This document shows, piece by piece, positions 35,937 to 44,217 of a stretch of DNA of 64,000 nucleotides (the stretch's first letter is position 1; the number at the start of each line of letters is the position of its first letter). A program made the translations under genes and the position numbers. The DNA lies in NCBI RefSeq assembly GCF_000153185.1, contig NZ_CH724153.1:446008-510007 (forward strand), written 5' to 3'. The DNA is from Reinekea blandensis MED297. GTDB lineage: Bacteria; Pseudomonadota; Gammaproteobacteria; Pseudomonadales; Natronospirillaceae. Under the pieces are notes generated by a model that saw only the letters and a list, made by a program, of their open reading frames with translations, searched no databases and was not told where the DNA came from.

Positions 35937-38900
35937 ATGGCTGGCATTCAATCTCTCGGTATCGGTTCAGGGCTGCTGACGTCAGAACTCGTCGAACAGT
36001 TAGTTGAAGCGGAACGGGCGGCAAGTGATCTCCGCCTGGATACAAGAACGGCTCGGGTTGAGGCGAAAATTACCGCTTATGCGGAAGTGCGTAATATGCT
36101 TGATGGATTGTCTTCGAGCATTTCCAGCCTGTCACAAGCTGCCACCATCCAAAGTTCTTCGGCGACTTCCTCAAATGATTCGGTTCTGACGGCTTCTACC
36201 AGTAGTACGGCAGAACCGGGATCTTATCGAATAAATGTTGATGAAATAGCTAAATCTCACTCGCTGGCCAGCAAACAGTACAACTCCGTCGATGACACCA
36301 TTGGTACCGGTACACTTACCTTTAAGTTCGGTACCACCAATTACGATACGGATAACAGTTATCTGAGCTTTGAACAAAGCGCTGATTCTGAAGTCACCAG
36401 TATCGAGATCAATTCGGAGAACAATACGCTTGGTGGTGTGCGTGATGCTATTAATAACGCGGACTTTGGTGTCAGCGCGTCTGTTGTTTATGACGGAACC
36501 GGCTATCGCTTGCTGTTGACCAGTGACGAAACCGGCGAAGAAACCAGTATGGAGATTACAGCTTCCGGTGATGCTGGACTGCAAGCATTAGCCTATAACG
36601 GGGCACAAAATACAGCCGGCACAAACATGGAAGAGACCCAAAAAGGCTCCGATGCCTCTGTCCGTATCAATGGCCTTGCCATCACCAGCACCGATAACAG
36701 CCTGGACCAAGTCATTAAAGGCGTCACCATTAACCTGACGGAAACCAGTGACAGTGCTGTGACTTTAAATGTCAGCCGTGACGTTAGCGATATTGCGGAT
36801 AAGATTGATACTTTCGTTGAAAAATACAATGAGTACAAAGGACTGTATGACGAATTAACCAAGTACGACCCATCAGATGAAATCGGTGGCATTTTGCTGG
36901 GCGATAATGTGTTGCGTACCGTTCAAACTCAATTAAGGGCCGGTATATCCGAAGTCATAACCGGTCTTACAGGATCGAGTTACTCATCGATGATTGAAAT
37001 CGGTTTGTCGACTGACCAGAACGATGATTTTAATCTGGTGTTCAACCGTGCCAAGTTCGAAGAAGCCATGGCCAACGATGCGAAAAGTGTGGTGGGTTTG
37101 TTGGCAACAGACAAGCAAGCCAGTGATGCACAAATCAGTGTGGTGACCGTTGGGCCAAACACGCAACCGGGTAGCTACGATGTCAATATTACCAAAGCCG
37201 CGACTCAGGGAACCTACACCGGTCTATCGTCAGCAGCTTTAAGTTTTGCGGACGATGTAATTGTTTCCGATCTGAACGATCAGTTTTCTATGAACATCGA
37301 TGGAACCAGTAAGCTTGTCTCTTTGGAGCAGGGCACCTACAGCTCTGGTGAAGACCTGGCGTTAATGTTACAGACTTCCATCAACAGTGCATTCGTCGGT
37401 CAAAGTGTCACTGTGGATTTTGATGATGCTAATGATCGTTTTAATATCACTTCAAGCAAGTTTGGTAGCTCCTCCTCGGTCAGCTTCGGCGGTGGTGATG
37501 CGCTGGTTGCGGATACTTTTGGTTTTGCCACGGCAGGTAGTGGTCAGTATGCCGGTGCGTACTTCTCTACGTTGAACGACGCGGCTTTTGCTGCATCAAC
37601 AGCACCGGGTACTCAAGCCTTAGGGGCCGAAGAAGGTGTCGACTTTTCCACCAATCCTGTGTCGTTTGATATTACGGTTAATGGTACCGGCTCATCTGAA
37701 GACGGTATAACGAAATCGATCACCTTGGATGAAGACTGGGCCGATGTGTTAGACACCGATGGCGAGATTGTGACTGACCGAGATCGCGCAGATGTTCTGA
37801 CTTATATTCAGAGTGAGTTGAATAACGCTGGGTTAGCCGGTGTGGTCACTGCTGAGTTTAACAGCAGCGATCGTTTGGTATTTCGAACCGATCCCGCGGC
37901 AGGTTCGCAGAGCATTACCATCGCGAATACCTCGGTAACAGGTGTAGATTACTTGGGGATTACCGACGGTACGACAAGCTCTGGCGTGAGTGTCACTTCA
38001 AATAGCTTCGATCTTTCTTACAGCAATCGCTATGGATCCGTCAGCTCAGCGGCGACAATTAATGTCCCCGATGGAAACTATGAAACTGCAGCCGATCTGG
38101 CCGCTGCAATGGAAAGTGCCATTAATGCGGATCCAAATATTGCAGCAGGTGCCCAAGGGGCCATGACTGAAAAAGGGTCGCGCGATATAGGTTCGGCAAT
38201 TGATTTCTCTTCGGATGAAGCGCAGTTTGTTTTCTCTTTGAACGGTACCGATTTTGAAGTCACGGTGAATGCGAATGGTGCTGATAACCTAGATTCTATT
38301 CAAACGGCCATCGATACTTCATTGATCGCTGGTGGGGCCAGTGCCGGTGACGTAGTTGCAAGTCTGGACAGTAATGGTCTGGTGTTGACGACAGCCGCGA
38401 CGGGAGCGTCTGAGACGTTGGAAGTCAAGCGAGACGGCATTGGTGCGACCACTGCGCCAGGAACCGTTGACCTATCAACGGGTGTCGATTTTTCGGCAAC
38501 ACCGGCAACCTTTAGTTTATTGGTTGATGGTCAAAGTATTGACGTTACCGTTAATGGCGATGGCACGGCGGGATCAAATGATGGTGAGTCCAACCTGTCC
38601 GTAATTCAACAGGCATTAGATACCGCGCTTTCCGCGGCTGGCGGTGGCGGTGAGTTTTCAGCAGGTGACGTTGTTGCCAAACTTGACAGTTCTAACCAAC
38701 TTTATTTCGAAACCGTCTCCAAAAACGGGGTGGCTACTGAAACCACATTTGGAGCGGACGCTTCTATTCAGATAACGTCGGCTGATGCTAATGCCAATAG
38801 TGCTTTAGGGGTCTCCGCAGGTACGCCCAATGTGAATGGTTTCGACGGGTTTGGATTGGACAAAGGTGTCTACACTGGCTTCGATTCACAAGCCAGCGTG

Positions 38901-39848
38901 AGTTATCAGGCCGATGAGGATGGCAAAGGTCGATTCGTCATCAGTTTCGACAACAGCACTAATATCACGCTCAGCAACGTCTCGAACAATGCCATTGCTC
39001 AGTTGGGGATGTCGAGTAGCAACCAGGCTGTCAACGATTCAACAAGTGGTCAGGATGTCGAAGGGACCATTAATGGCGTGGAAGCCACCGGTCGAGGGCA
39101 ATATTTGACCGCGTCTGAAGGCAATGAAGCGGCGACCAACGGGTATCTGCTTGGTGGAACGGGATCTGACTTTTCCTCCGCAGAAATTATTGATGGCTCA
39201 AACAATACGTTGAAAGTTGTGATTGATGGCGTGGAAACCAACACAGTGACATTGACCAGCGGCGCTTATGCTTCTGGCGATGCGTTGGCCGCTGAACTGA
39301 AAGCACAAATCAATGCCGATTCAAACCTGCAGGCAGCGAACAAAGCTGTCGATGTTCAATATGATGAAGACACTGCGACATTCGGGATATTCTCTATCTC
39401 TAAAGGGGCTGAGTCGACGGTACGAGTCTCTGAAATTGCCAGTGGCGCTATTGATGTCTTTGGCTTCACGACCTCAACGCAGGGCGTGAAAGGTAAAGAT
39501 ACGGTTGGATCTGTGGATGAGGCTGCCGGGTTGATGCTGAAAGTCACAGGCACTCGAACGGGTGACCGTGGCAGCGTGTCGTATGTCGAAGGCGTGATGA
39601 AAAAGCTGGATGATCTGTTTGATAGCATCCTCAATGCCAATGGATTGTTGACGGTGAAAGAGCAGAACCTCGAAGACGAAATGGATGACATCGAGGTAGA
39701 ACGCACTGAGGTCGATGAGCGTACCGCTGCTTTTGAAGCGAGGTTACGCTCTAAGTTTCTGTATAACGATAAACTCATCAGTCAGTTGAAAACAACCGAA
39801 GACTTTTTAACTCAGCAGTTTGAAGCGATGAATGCTTCGAAAGAATAA
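35937..39848 (+). CDS. fliD: Giant filament cap protein FliD (HAP2)
   Basis: 1303 aa, nearly three times the usual 450-680. Residues 1-100 are the FliD N-terminal domain (GIQSLGIGSGLLTSELVEQL). The first part of the FliD C-terminal domain runs to FEEAMANDAKSVVGLLA at about 390, and the last part resumes at about 1198 (GLMLKVTGTRTGDRGSV, YVEGVMKKLDDLFDSILNAN) with the coiled-coil end. About 800 residues (395-1195) are inserted within that C-terminal domain as roughly six beta-rich IN-like modules, e.g. FSMNIDGTSKLVSLEQGTYS, FSLNGTDFEVTVNANG, LKVVIDGVETNTVTLTSGAY. It caps the filament and folds flagellin outside the cell. No fliS or fliT follows. Confidence 0.95.
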   Translation: MAGIQSLGIGSGLLTSELVEQLVEAERAASDLRLDTRTARVEAKITAYAEVRNMLDGLSSSISSLSQAATIQSSSATSSNDSVLTASTSSTAEPGSYRINVDEIAKSHSLASKQYNSVDDTIGTGTLTFKFGTTNYDTDNSYLSFEQSADSEVTSIEINSENNTLGGVRDAINNADFGVSASVVYDGTGYRLLLTSDETGEETSMEITASGDAGLQALAYNGAQNTAGTNMEETQKGSDASVRINGLAITSTDNSLDQVIKGVTINLTETSDSAVTLNVSRDVSDIADKIDTFVEKYNEYKGLYDELTKYDPSDEIGGILLGDNVLRTVQTQLRAGISEVITGLTGSSYSSMIEIGLSTDQNDDFNLVFNRAKFEEAMANDAKSVVGLLATDKQASDAQISVVTVGPNTQPGSYDVNITKAATQGTYTGLSSAALSFADDVIVSDLNDQFSMNIDGTSKLVSLEQGTYSSGEDLALMLQTSINSAFVGQSVTVDFDDANDRFNITSSKFGSSSSVSFGGGDALVADTFGFATAGSGQYAGAYFSTLNDAAFAASTAPGTQALGAEEGVDFSTNPVSFDITVNGTGSSEDGITKSITLDEDWADVLDTDGEIVTDRDRADVLTYIQSELNNAGLAGVVTAEFNSSDRLVFRTDPAAGSQSITIANTSVTGVDYLGITDGTTSSGVSVTSNSFDLSYSNRYGSVSSAATINVPDGNYETAADLAAAMESAINADPNIAAGAQGAMTEKGSRDIGSAIDFSSDEAQFVFSLNGTDFEVTVNANGADNLDSIQTAIDTSLIAGGASAGDVVASLDSNGLVLTTAATGASETLEVKRDGIGATTAPGTVDLSTGVDFSATPATFSLLVDGQSIDVTVNGDGTAGSNDGESNLSVIQQALDTALSAAGGGGEFSAGDVVAKLDSSNQLYFETVSKNGVATETTFGADASIQITSADANANSALGVSAGTPNVNGFDGFGLDKGVYTGFDSQASVSYQADEDGKGRFVISFDNSTNITLSNVSNNAIAQLGMSSSNQAVNDSTSGQDVEGTINGVEATGRGQYLTASEGNEAATNGYLLGGTGSDFSSAEIIDGSNNTLKVVIDGVETNTVTLTSGAYASGDALAAELKAQINADSNLQAANKAVDVQYDEDTATFGIFSISKGAESTVRVSEIASGAIDVFGFTTSTQGVKGKDTVGSVDEAAGLMLKVTGTRTGDRGSVSYVEGVMKKLDDLFDSILNANGLLTVKEQNLEDEMDDIEVERTEVDERTAAFEARLRSKFLYNDKLISQLKTTEDFLTQQFEAMNASKE

Positions 39849-39873
39849 AAGATAGTTCGAAGCTGCAAGCTGT

Positions 39874-39917
39874 CAGCTATCAGTTGGGATGTTGTCGTCA
39901 TCCCTATCCGATAGCTG
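39874..39917. terminator. Long stem-loop between convergent fliD and amt
   Basis: CAGCTATC (39874-39881) pairs with GATAGCTG (39910-39917), with an inner stem GGGATG/CATCCC. No T tract. It lies between two genes that converge and may serve both as a transcript end. Confidence 0.5.
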
Positions 39918-39940
39918 ATCGCTATTAACTGACCGCTTTA

Positions 39941-41155
39941 TTAATCATCCATACTCGAAGCCGCAATCTTATGAATCGCCAGGTCTGCGCCCTGGAACTC
40001 ATCTTCCGGCTCCAATCGCAAGCCCGAGATTTGTTTAACGGCACCGTAAACGATAAATCCGCCCAGCGTTGCAATGGCCACACCCGTCAGTGAGCCAACC
40101 AGCTGCGCTAAGAAGCTCACGCCCCCCAGGCCACCAAAGGTGGTTGTCCCAAAGATACCAGCCGCCAAACCACCCCAAAGGCCACACAATCCATGCAACG
40201 GCCATACACCCAGTACGTCATCAAATGACTTCAGGTTGTTTTGAGCCCAGGTAAATACAAAGACAAAGAGTGCGCCGGCAATCCCGCCAGTCAGCAGGGC
40301 GCCAATGGGATGCATAATGTCAGACCCTGCGCAGACTGCGACCAGACCCGCTAAGGGACCATTGTGAATAAAGCCCGGGTCATTTTTGCCTACCATTAAC
40401 GCGACCAGCGTGCCGCCGACCATCGCCATCAGGCTGTTAACGGCAACGAGCCCGGAAATGGCGTCGATGGTTTGTGCAGACATGACATTAAAGCCAAACC
40501 ATCCGACGGTCAGAATCCATGCACCAAGCGCAAGGAAGGGAATGTTAGACGGTGCAAAAGCCACCAGTTTGTTGTTGCGAAAGCGACCCTGCCGGGAACC
40601 CAGCAGATAAACCGCGGCAAAGGCCACCCAACCGCCAACAGCATGGACCACAATAGAGCCTGCAAAGTCATGAAAAGCGGCTCCGAAAGTCGCTTCTAAC
40701 CAAGCCTGATAGCCAAAGTTACCGTTCCAGATCATGCCTTCAAAGAAGGGGTAAACCAGCGCAACAATAAAGAAGGACGCAATCAGGAACGGATTAAACT
40801 TAGCCCGTTCTGCGATACCGCCAGAAACGATGGCCGGTATAGCGGCCGCGAATGTCAGTAAGAAAAAGAACTTAACCAGGTCATAGCCGTTGTTTTGAGT
40901 CAGTTCGGCAGCGCCGGAGAAGAAGGTGGCTCCGTATGCGACCCAGTACCCGATAAAGAAGTAGGCAATGGTTGAAATACCAAAATCGGTGATGATTTTA
41001 ACCAGCGCGTTAACCTGATTTTTGTGGCGAACGGTGCCGACTTCCAGAAACGCAAATCCCGCGTGCATGAACAGCACCATGATGGCGCCCAGCAGGATGA
41101 AAAGTGTATTGGTTCCGCTCATAAGTGTTTCGACGGCACTGTTAATCGGGTCCAC
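39941..41155 (-). CDS. amt: Ammonium transporter Amt
   Basis: 404 aa from GTG 41155 (DPINSAVETLMSGTNTLFIL). That start is preferred to ATG 41182 because GGAGG lies exactly 5 nt before the GTG and the extra nine codons would contain it. It is a polytopic inner-membrane protein of the Amt/Rh family: HAGFAFLEVGTVRHKNQVNA, FAGSIVVHAVGGW and PLHGLCGLWGGLAAGIFG include the paired pore histidines. No glnK partner is adjacent. Upstream are a sigma-54-like promoter and an NtrC-like box, fitting nitrogen control. Confidence 0.92.
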   Translation of the reverse strand: MDPINSAVETLMSGTNTLFILLGAIMVLFMHAGFAFLEVGTVRHKNQVNALVKIITDFGISTIAYFFIGYWVAYGATFFSGAAELTQNNGYDLVKFFFLLTFAAAIPAIVSGGIAERAKFNPFLIASFFIVALVYPFFEGMIWNGNFGYQAWLEATFGAAFHDFAGSIVVHAVGGWVAFAAVYLLGSRQGRFRNNKLVAFAPSNIPFLALGAWILTVGWFGFNVMSAQTIDAISGLVAVNSLMAMVGGTLVALMVGKNDPGFIHNGPLAGLVAVCAGSDIMHPIGALLTGGIAGALFVFVFTWAQNNLKSFDDVLGVWPLHGLCGLWGGLAAGIFGTTTFGGLGGVSFLAQLVGSLTGVAIATLGGFIVYGAVKQISGLRLEPEDEFQGADLAIHKIAASSMDD

Positions 41156-41177
41156 GATTACCTCCAATGATTGAGAG

Positions 41178-41194
41178 TGCACCGATAGGGTGCT
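41178..41194. promoter_or_regulatory. NtrC-like binding box in the amt leader
   Basis: TGCACCGATAGGGTGCT: half-sites GCACC and GGTGC separated by 5 nt, matching the enteric NtrC form TGCACC-N5-GGTGCA at all but the final base. It lies between the predicted transcription start (about 41220) and the GTG start, an unusual downstream position for an enhancer. Confidence 0.5.
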
Positions 41195-41229
41195 TTTATT
41201 GTGTGATTTATGTGATTCGAGGCAGGGTA

Positions 41230-41246
41230 TAGCGAGAAGTGTGCCG
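41230..41246 (-). promoter_or_regulatory. Sigma-54-like promoter for amt
   Basis: On the reverse strand CGGCACACTTCTCGCTA: -24 GG and -12 GC with 10 nt between them. It differs from the flgF promoter core mainly at the first base and the spacer. The predicted leader is about 65 nt. Confidence 0.6.
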
Positions 41247-41360
41247 AATGAGTGCGAATGGGTCGAAGGTATGCGTTTTCTTAGTGCGGACTGAGTTTGA
41301 TCTCTTCGGGTTGTGCTGATTGGTCAATAACGAAGCAAGTGACGGCTGGTTTTTGGTGTG

Positions 41361-41394
41361 AAATGGTGCGGATGCGTGATTCGTCGCACCATTT
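41361..41394. repeat. Inverted repeat between amt and CBM48 gene
   Basis: AAATGGTGCG (41361-41370) and CGCACCATTT (41385-41394) are perfect 10-nt arms with a 14-nt spacer. It lies 21 nt after the stop of the reverse-strand CBM48 gene, so it may be that gene's terminator. The half-site order (GGTGC then GCACC) is opposite to an NtrC site. Confidence 0.6.
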
Positions 41395-41414
41395 CTGTGC
41401 TGTGAGCGAGTATC

Positions 41415-41723
41415 TCAGAGTGTGACTACAGAGTTATCGGTGCCAAATTCGGGTACTGGTATGTAATCGTCTGCCTGCCAGTCGTTTTCCCAGATTTCAC
41501 CATCTATCAGGTAACGGAACTGATACTCTCGACCGGTTTCAAGGTCGACCTCCAGTTTAAAGTCGCCGGTTTTTAATTGTTTGAGCTCATGCGACTCCGG
41601 TTGCCAGTTATTGAAGTCGCCGACCAACGCGACTCGGGTCGCTTCAGGGGCGGCGTCTTTTGGCAACGAGAATGTGCACTTACAGATGGGTTTTGTCTTC
41701 AGGAACTTCTTTTTGATCGCCAT
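41415..41723 (-). CDS. Small glycogen-binding (CBM48/E-set) domain protein
   Basis: 102 aa from ATG 41723 (MAIKKKFLKTKP) with GGAGA about 10 nt upstream; a longer frame from 41765 is less likely. After a basic N-terminus it is one isoamylase-N/CBM48-type beta domain: VALVGDFNNWQPESHELKQL, FKLEVDLETGREYQFRYLID, WENDWQADDYIPVPEFGTDN. No catalytic domain is attached and no glycogen genes are near. It could bind alpha-glucan or act as a regulatory beta-subunit-like protein. Confidence 0.8.
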   Translation of the reverse strand: MAIKKKFLKTKPICKCTFSLPKDAAPEATRVALVGDFNNWQPESHELKQLKTGDFKLEVDLETGREYQFRYLIDGEIWENDWQADDYIPVPEFGTDNSVVTL

Positions 41724-41740
41724 GGTTTTGTGTCTCCGGG

Positions 41741-41770
41741 TTGCTGTGGGTAAAACCGTAACCACAGCAA
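41741..41770. promoter_or_regulatory. Inverted repeat upstream of CBM48 gene
   Basis: TTGCTGTGG, 12-nt spacer, CCACAGCAA, 18 nt upstream of the CBM48 start codon. A candidate operator or leader hairpin. The remainder of the 304-nt gap 41724-42027 holds nothing else I recognise. Confidence 0.4.
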
Positions 41771-42027
41771 GGTAGAGTCAGGCTGTGGTTGTTTGTCCTT
41801 ATGGCCCTGATTGGCTGATGCCAGTCAGTTGTCCGAAAAACCGATGTTGATTAAACATTGCACAGAGTAGACCAGTTTTCGTTCAATGAGTGTGCGTGCG
41901 ATCTAAAATGAAATGACGATCGAAAAACTCTTTAAACGGGTGCGTATAGATAGACGTGGTTACTGAAATGCCTTTTAAATGGCGTTAATATTAATACCAA
42001 ATGAGATTTTCTGGACGGGAGGTCCAA

Positions 42028-43035
42028 ATGATAGTCGGGTTAGTGCTGATAGGTTTAATTGTCATCGGGGTCTGGCTTTGGGCGCCAAGAGAGCGGGTTG
42101 CGCTGTTCTGGCGCACAGACAGCGGACGTTTTACCGTGGATAAGCCATTGGAGGATCTGACGACCGCCGATTTGCGAGCACTGCGAGAGCAAATTGCTGA
42201 GCAGGAGGCTGAGTACCCCGATGTCACCGATGGTGCTGAAAAAGCCATTCGGTTTTCGGCTGAATCCCGACCTAAGAGAACGCCTTATGTCGTGCTATAC
42301 ATACACGGCTTTTCGGCCACCCGGCAGGAAATTTCTCCGATTCCTGAAACCATCGCTCAGAACTTACATGCAAATTATTATGCGACTCGGCTGACCGGGC
42401 ATGGCTTGGATGGTGAAGCGCTGGCCGCCGCGACCCCATCAGATTGGATTTTTGATGTGATGGAAGCTTGGCAGGTTGCCCGACAACTGGGCGATCAGGT
42501 CATTGTCATCGCCACGTCAACCGGTGCCACCCTGGCTACCTGGTTAGCACAACAGCATCAGGTGCAGCCCTACTTAGCGGCCTTGTTAATGGTTTCTCCG
42601 AACTTTCAGCCCGGGCATTGGGCAACACCAATGTTCCTCTGGCCATTGGCCCGACGGTGGCTGCCACGGCTATCCGGTCCGACCTATGGTTGGGAACCTT
42701 CCAATGATTTAGGCGCAAAATACTGGACTTACCGTTATCCGGTCTCGGCTGTTTACGGTATGGCGGCCTTGGTCAAGGCCGTTCGAAATAGCAATCTGGA
42801 AGCCATTACCGCGCCCACGCTCTTTATCTACAGCGATGACGATCAGGTCGTCAGTGCTTTATATACCGACCGGGCAATGAAGCGTTGGGGGGCGGATATC
42901 AAACACCGCATCGCTGTGGCGGCTAAGCCAAACGACAATAATCATGTCATTGCCGGTGACATTGTACGGCCTGAAGCCACAGAGCAGCGTTTGGCGGATA
43001 TGATGAGTTTTCTGAAGACCAATGTGATTTCTTGA
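42028..43035 (+). CDS. Membrane-anchored alpha/beta hydrolase
   Basis: 335 aa from ATG 42028, selected over 42001 because GGGAGG lies 5 nt upstream of it. One N-terminal transmembrane segment (IVGLVLIGLIVIGVWLW) anchors an alpha/beta-hydrolase domain: oxyanion region LYIHGFSATRQE, LTGHG, nucleophile Ser in ATSTGATLA (a variant of GxSxG with Ala first), acid region FIYSDDDQVV and catalytic His in NDNNHVIAGD. Similar to serine aminopeptidase or monoglyceride lipase types. Substrate unknown. Confidence 0.8.
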   Translation: MIVGLVLIGLIVIGVWLWAPRERVALFWRTDSGRFTVDKPLEDLTTADLRALREQIAEQEAEYPDVTDGAEKAIRFSAESRPKRTPYVVLYIHGFSATRQEISPIPETIAQNLHANYYATRLTGHGLDGEALAAATPSDWIFDVMEAWQVARQLGDQVIVIATSTGATLATWLAQQHQVQPYLAALLMVSPNFQPGHWATPMFLWPLARRWLPRLSGPTYGWEPSNDLGAKYWTYRYPVSAVYGMAALVKAVRNSNLEAITAPTLFIYSDDDQVVSALYTDRAMKRWGADIKHRIAVAAKPNDNNHVIAGDIVRPEATEQRLADMMSFLKTNVIS

Positions 43036-43046
43036 AGTCGGACTGT

Positions 43047-43108
43047 TCGCGAGCAGGCTCGCTCTTACAGGGTGATGGTGTTTTTGTAGGAGCCTGCCTG
43101 CTGGTCAT
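43047..43108. repeat. Pair of REP-like palindromes
   Basis: An inverted unit (TCGCGAGCAGGCTCGCTCTT, 43047-43069) followed by a forward, degenerate unit (TTGTAGGAGCCTGCCTGCTG, 43084-43108), same family as those near flgH and flgI. Confidence 0.75.
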
Positions 43109-43215
43109 GTTCAATAAACGATCAGTTGCAGGCGTCGTCGGGTCTGATAGAATCCGCGCCCTTGTGAAATCATCCAATTTGCGCTGCATTTACGCTGCAG
43201 TGAGCAGAGGTCCTT

Positions 43216-44217
43216 ATGAAGCCCATCGTTGTTTCGGCGCTCTATCATTTTGTGCGCCTGGAATCCCCCGAAACCCTGAAAGAGCCGCTACTGACGTTCT
43301 TGAAAGATCACAATATCCGCGGAACGCTGATTCTCGCCGTTGAAGGTATAAACGGCACCGTATCCGGCTCCCGGGATGCGATCGATCAGCTCTATCGCTG
43401 GTTTGATGAACACCCGCCACTTAACGCGGTCAAAGCCAAAGAGTCCTATCACGATGAACAGCCGTTTTACCGGACTAAGGTAAAGCTGAAAAAAGAAATC
43501 GTCACCATGGGCGTTGAAGGCATAGATCCGAATCGGGTAGTCGGTACCTACGTTAAACCCAAAGACTGGAATGCACTGATTTCGGACCCGGATGTGGTGC
43601 TGATCGATACCCGTAACGATTATGAGTATGACGTTGGCACCTTTGAAAATGCCGTTAACCCGAATACCGACAGTTTTCGGGAGTTTCCGGAGTATGTTGC
43701 TGAACATCTGGATCCGACTAAGCATAAAAAAGTCGCCATGTTCTGTACCGGCGGTATCCGATGCGAAAAATCGACGGCTTACCTGAAAGAACAGGGCTTT
43801 GACGAGGTCTATCACCTGGAAGGCGGCATCCTCAAGTATCTCGAAGAGGTGCCAGCGGAAGAGTCTAAATGGCAGGGTGAGTGTTTTGTTTTTGACTACC
43901 GCGTAACGGTCGGTCACCAGCTTAAAGTGGGTGAGTACGAGCTCTGCCACGCCTGTCGTAAACCGTTGTCACCGGCGGATCGACAGCATCAACACTTTCA
44001 GGCCGGTTTGAGTTGCCATCACTGTTATGACCAACTGAGTGAAAAACAGAAACAACGCTTTGCAGAACGGCAAAAGCAGGTTGATATTGCTCGTGAACGG
44101 GGGATGGCCCATTTGGGTGCTGACGCCACTGAGTCCATCGCTGAACAAAAGGCACGCAAACAACGCGAGCGGGAAGCACAGCGTCAACTCAACCTGAAAT
44201 CGGAGGCGCGTTCATGA
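43216..44217 (+). CDS. trhO: TrhO, tRNA uridine-34 hydroxylase (rhodanese family)
   Basis: 333 aa. N-terminal acylphosphatase-like segment with [15 protein letters not shown], then a rhodanese domain with the active-site Cys177 in [15 protein letters not shown], and a C-terminal Cys-rich part ([20 protein letters not shown]) with a basic coiled tail. TrhO (YceA) forms 5-hydroxyuridine at the tRNA wobble base in an oxygen-dependent reaction. Overlaps trhP by ATGA. Confidence 0.93.
   Translation: MKPIVVSALYHFVRLESPETLKEPLLTFLKDHNIRGTLILAVEGINGTVSGSRDAIDQLYRWFDEHPPLNAVKAKESYHDEQPFYRTKVKLKKEIVTMGVEGIDPNRVVGTYVKPKDWNALISDPDVVLIDTRNDYEYDVGTFENAVNPNTDSFREFPEYVAEHLDPTKHKKVAMFCTGGIRCEKSTAYLKEQGFDEVYHLEGGILKYLEEVPAEESKWQGECFVFDYRVTVGHQLKVGEYELCHACRKPLSPADRQHQHFQAGLSCHHCYDQLSEKQKQRFAERQKQVDIARERGMAHLGADATESIAEQKARKQREREAQRQLNLKSEARS

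Noticed and set aside
41361-41394. Second NtrC site upstream of amt
   Set aside because: The half-sites are in reversed order (GGTGC then GCACC) with a 14-nt spacer, so it fits a hairpin better.
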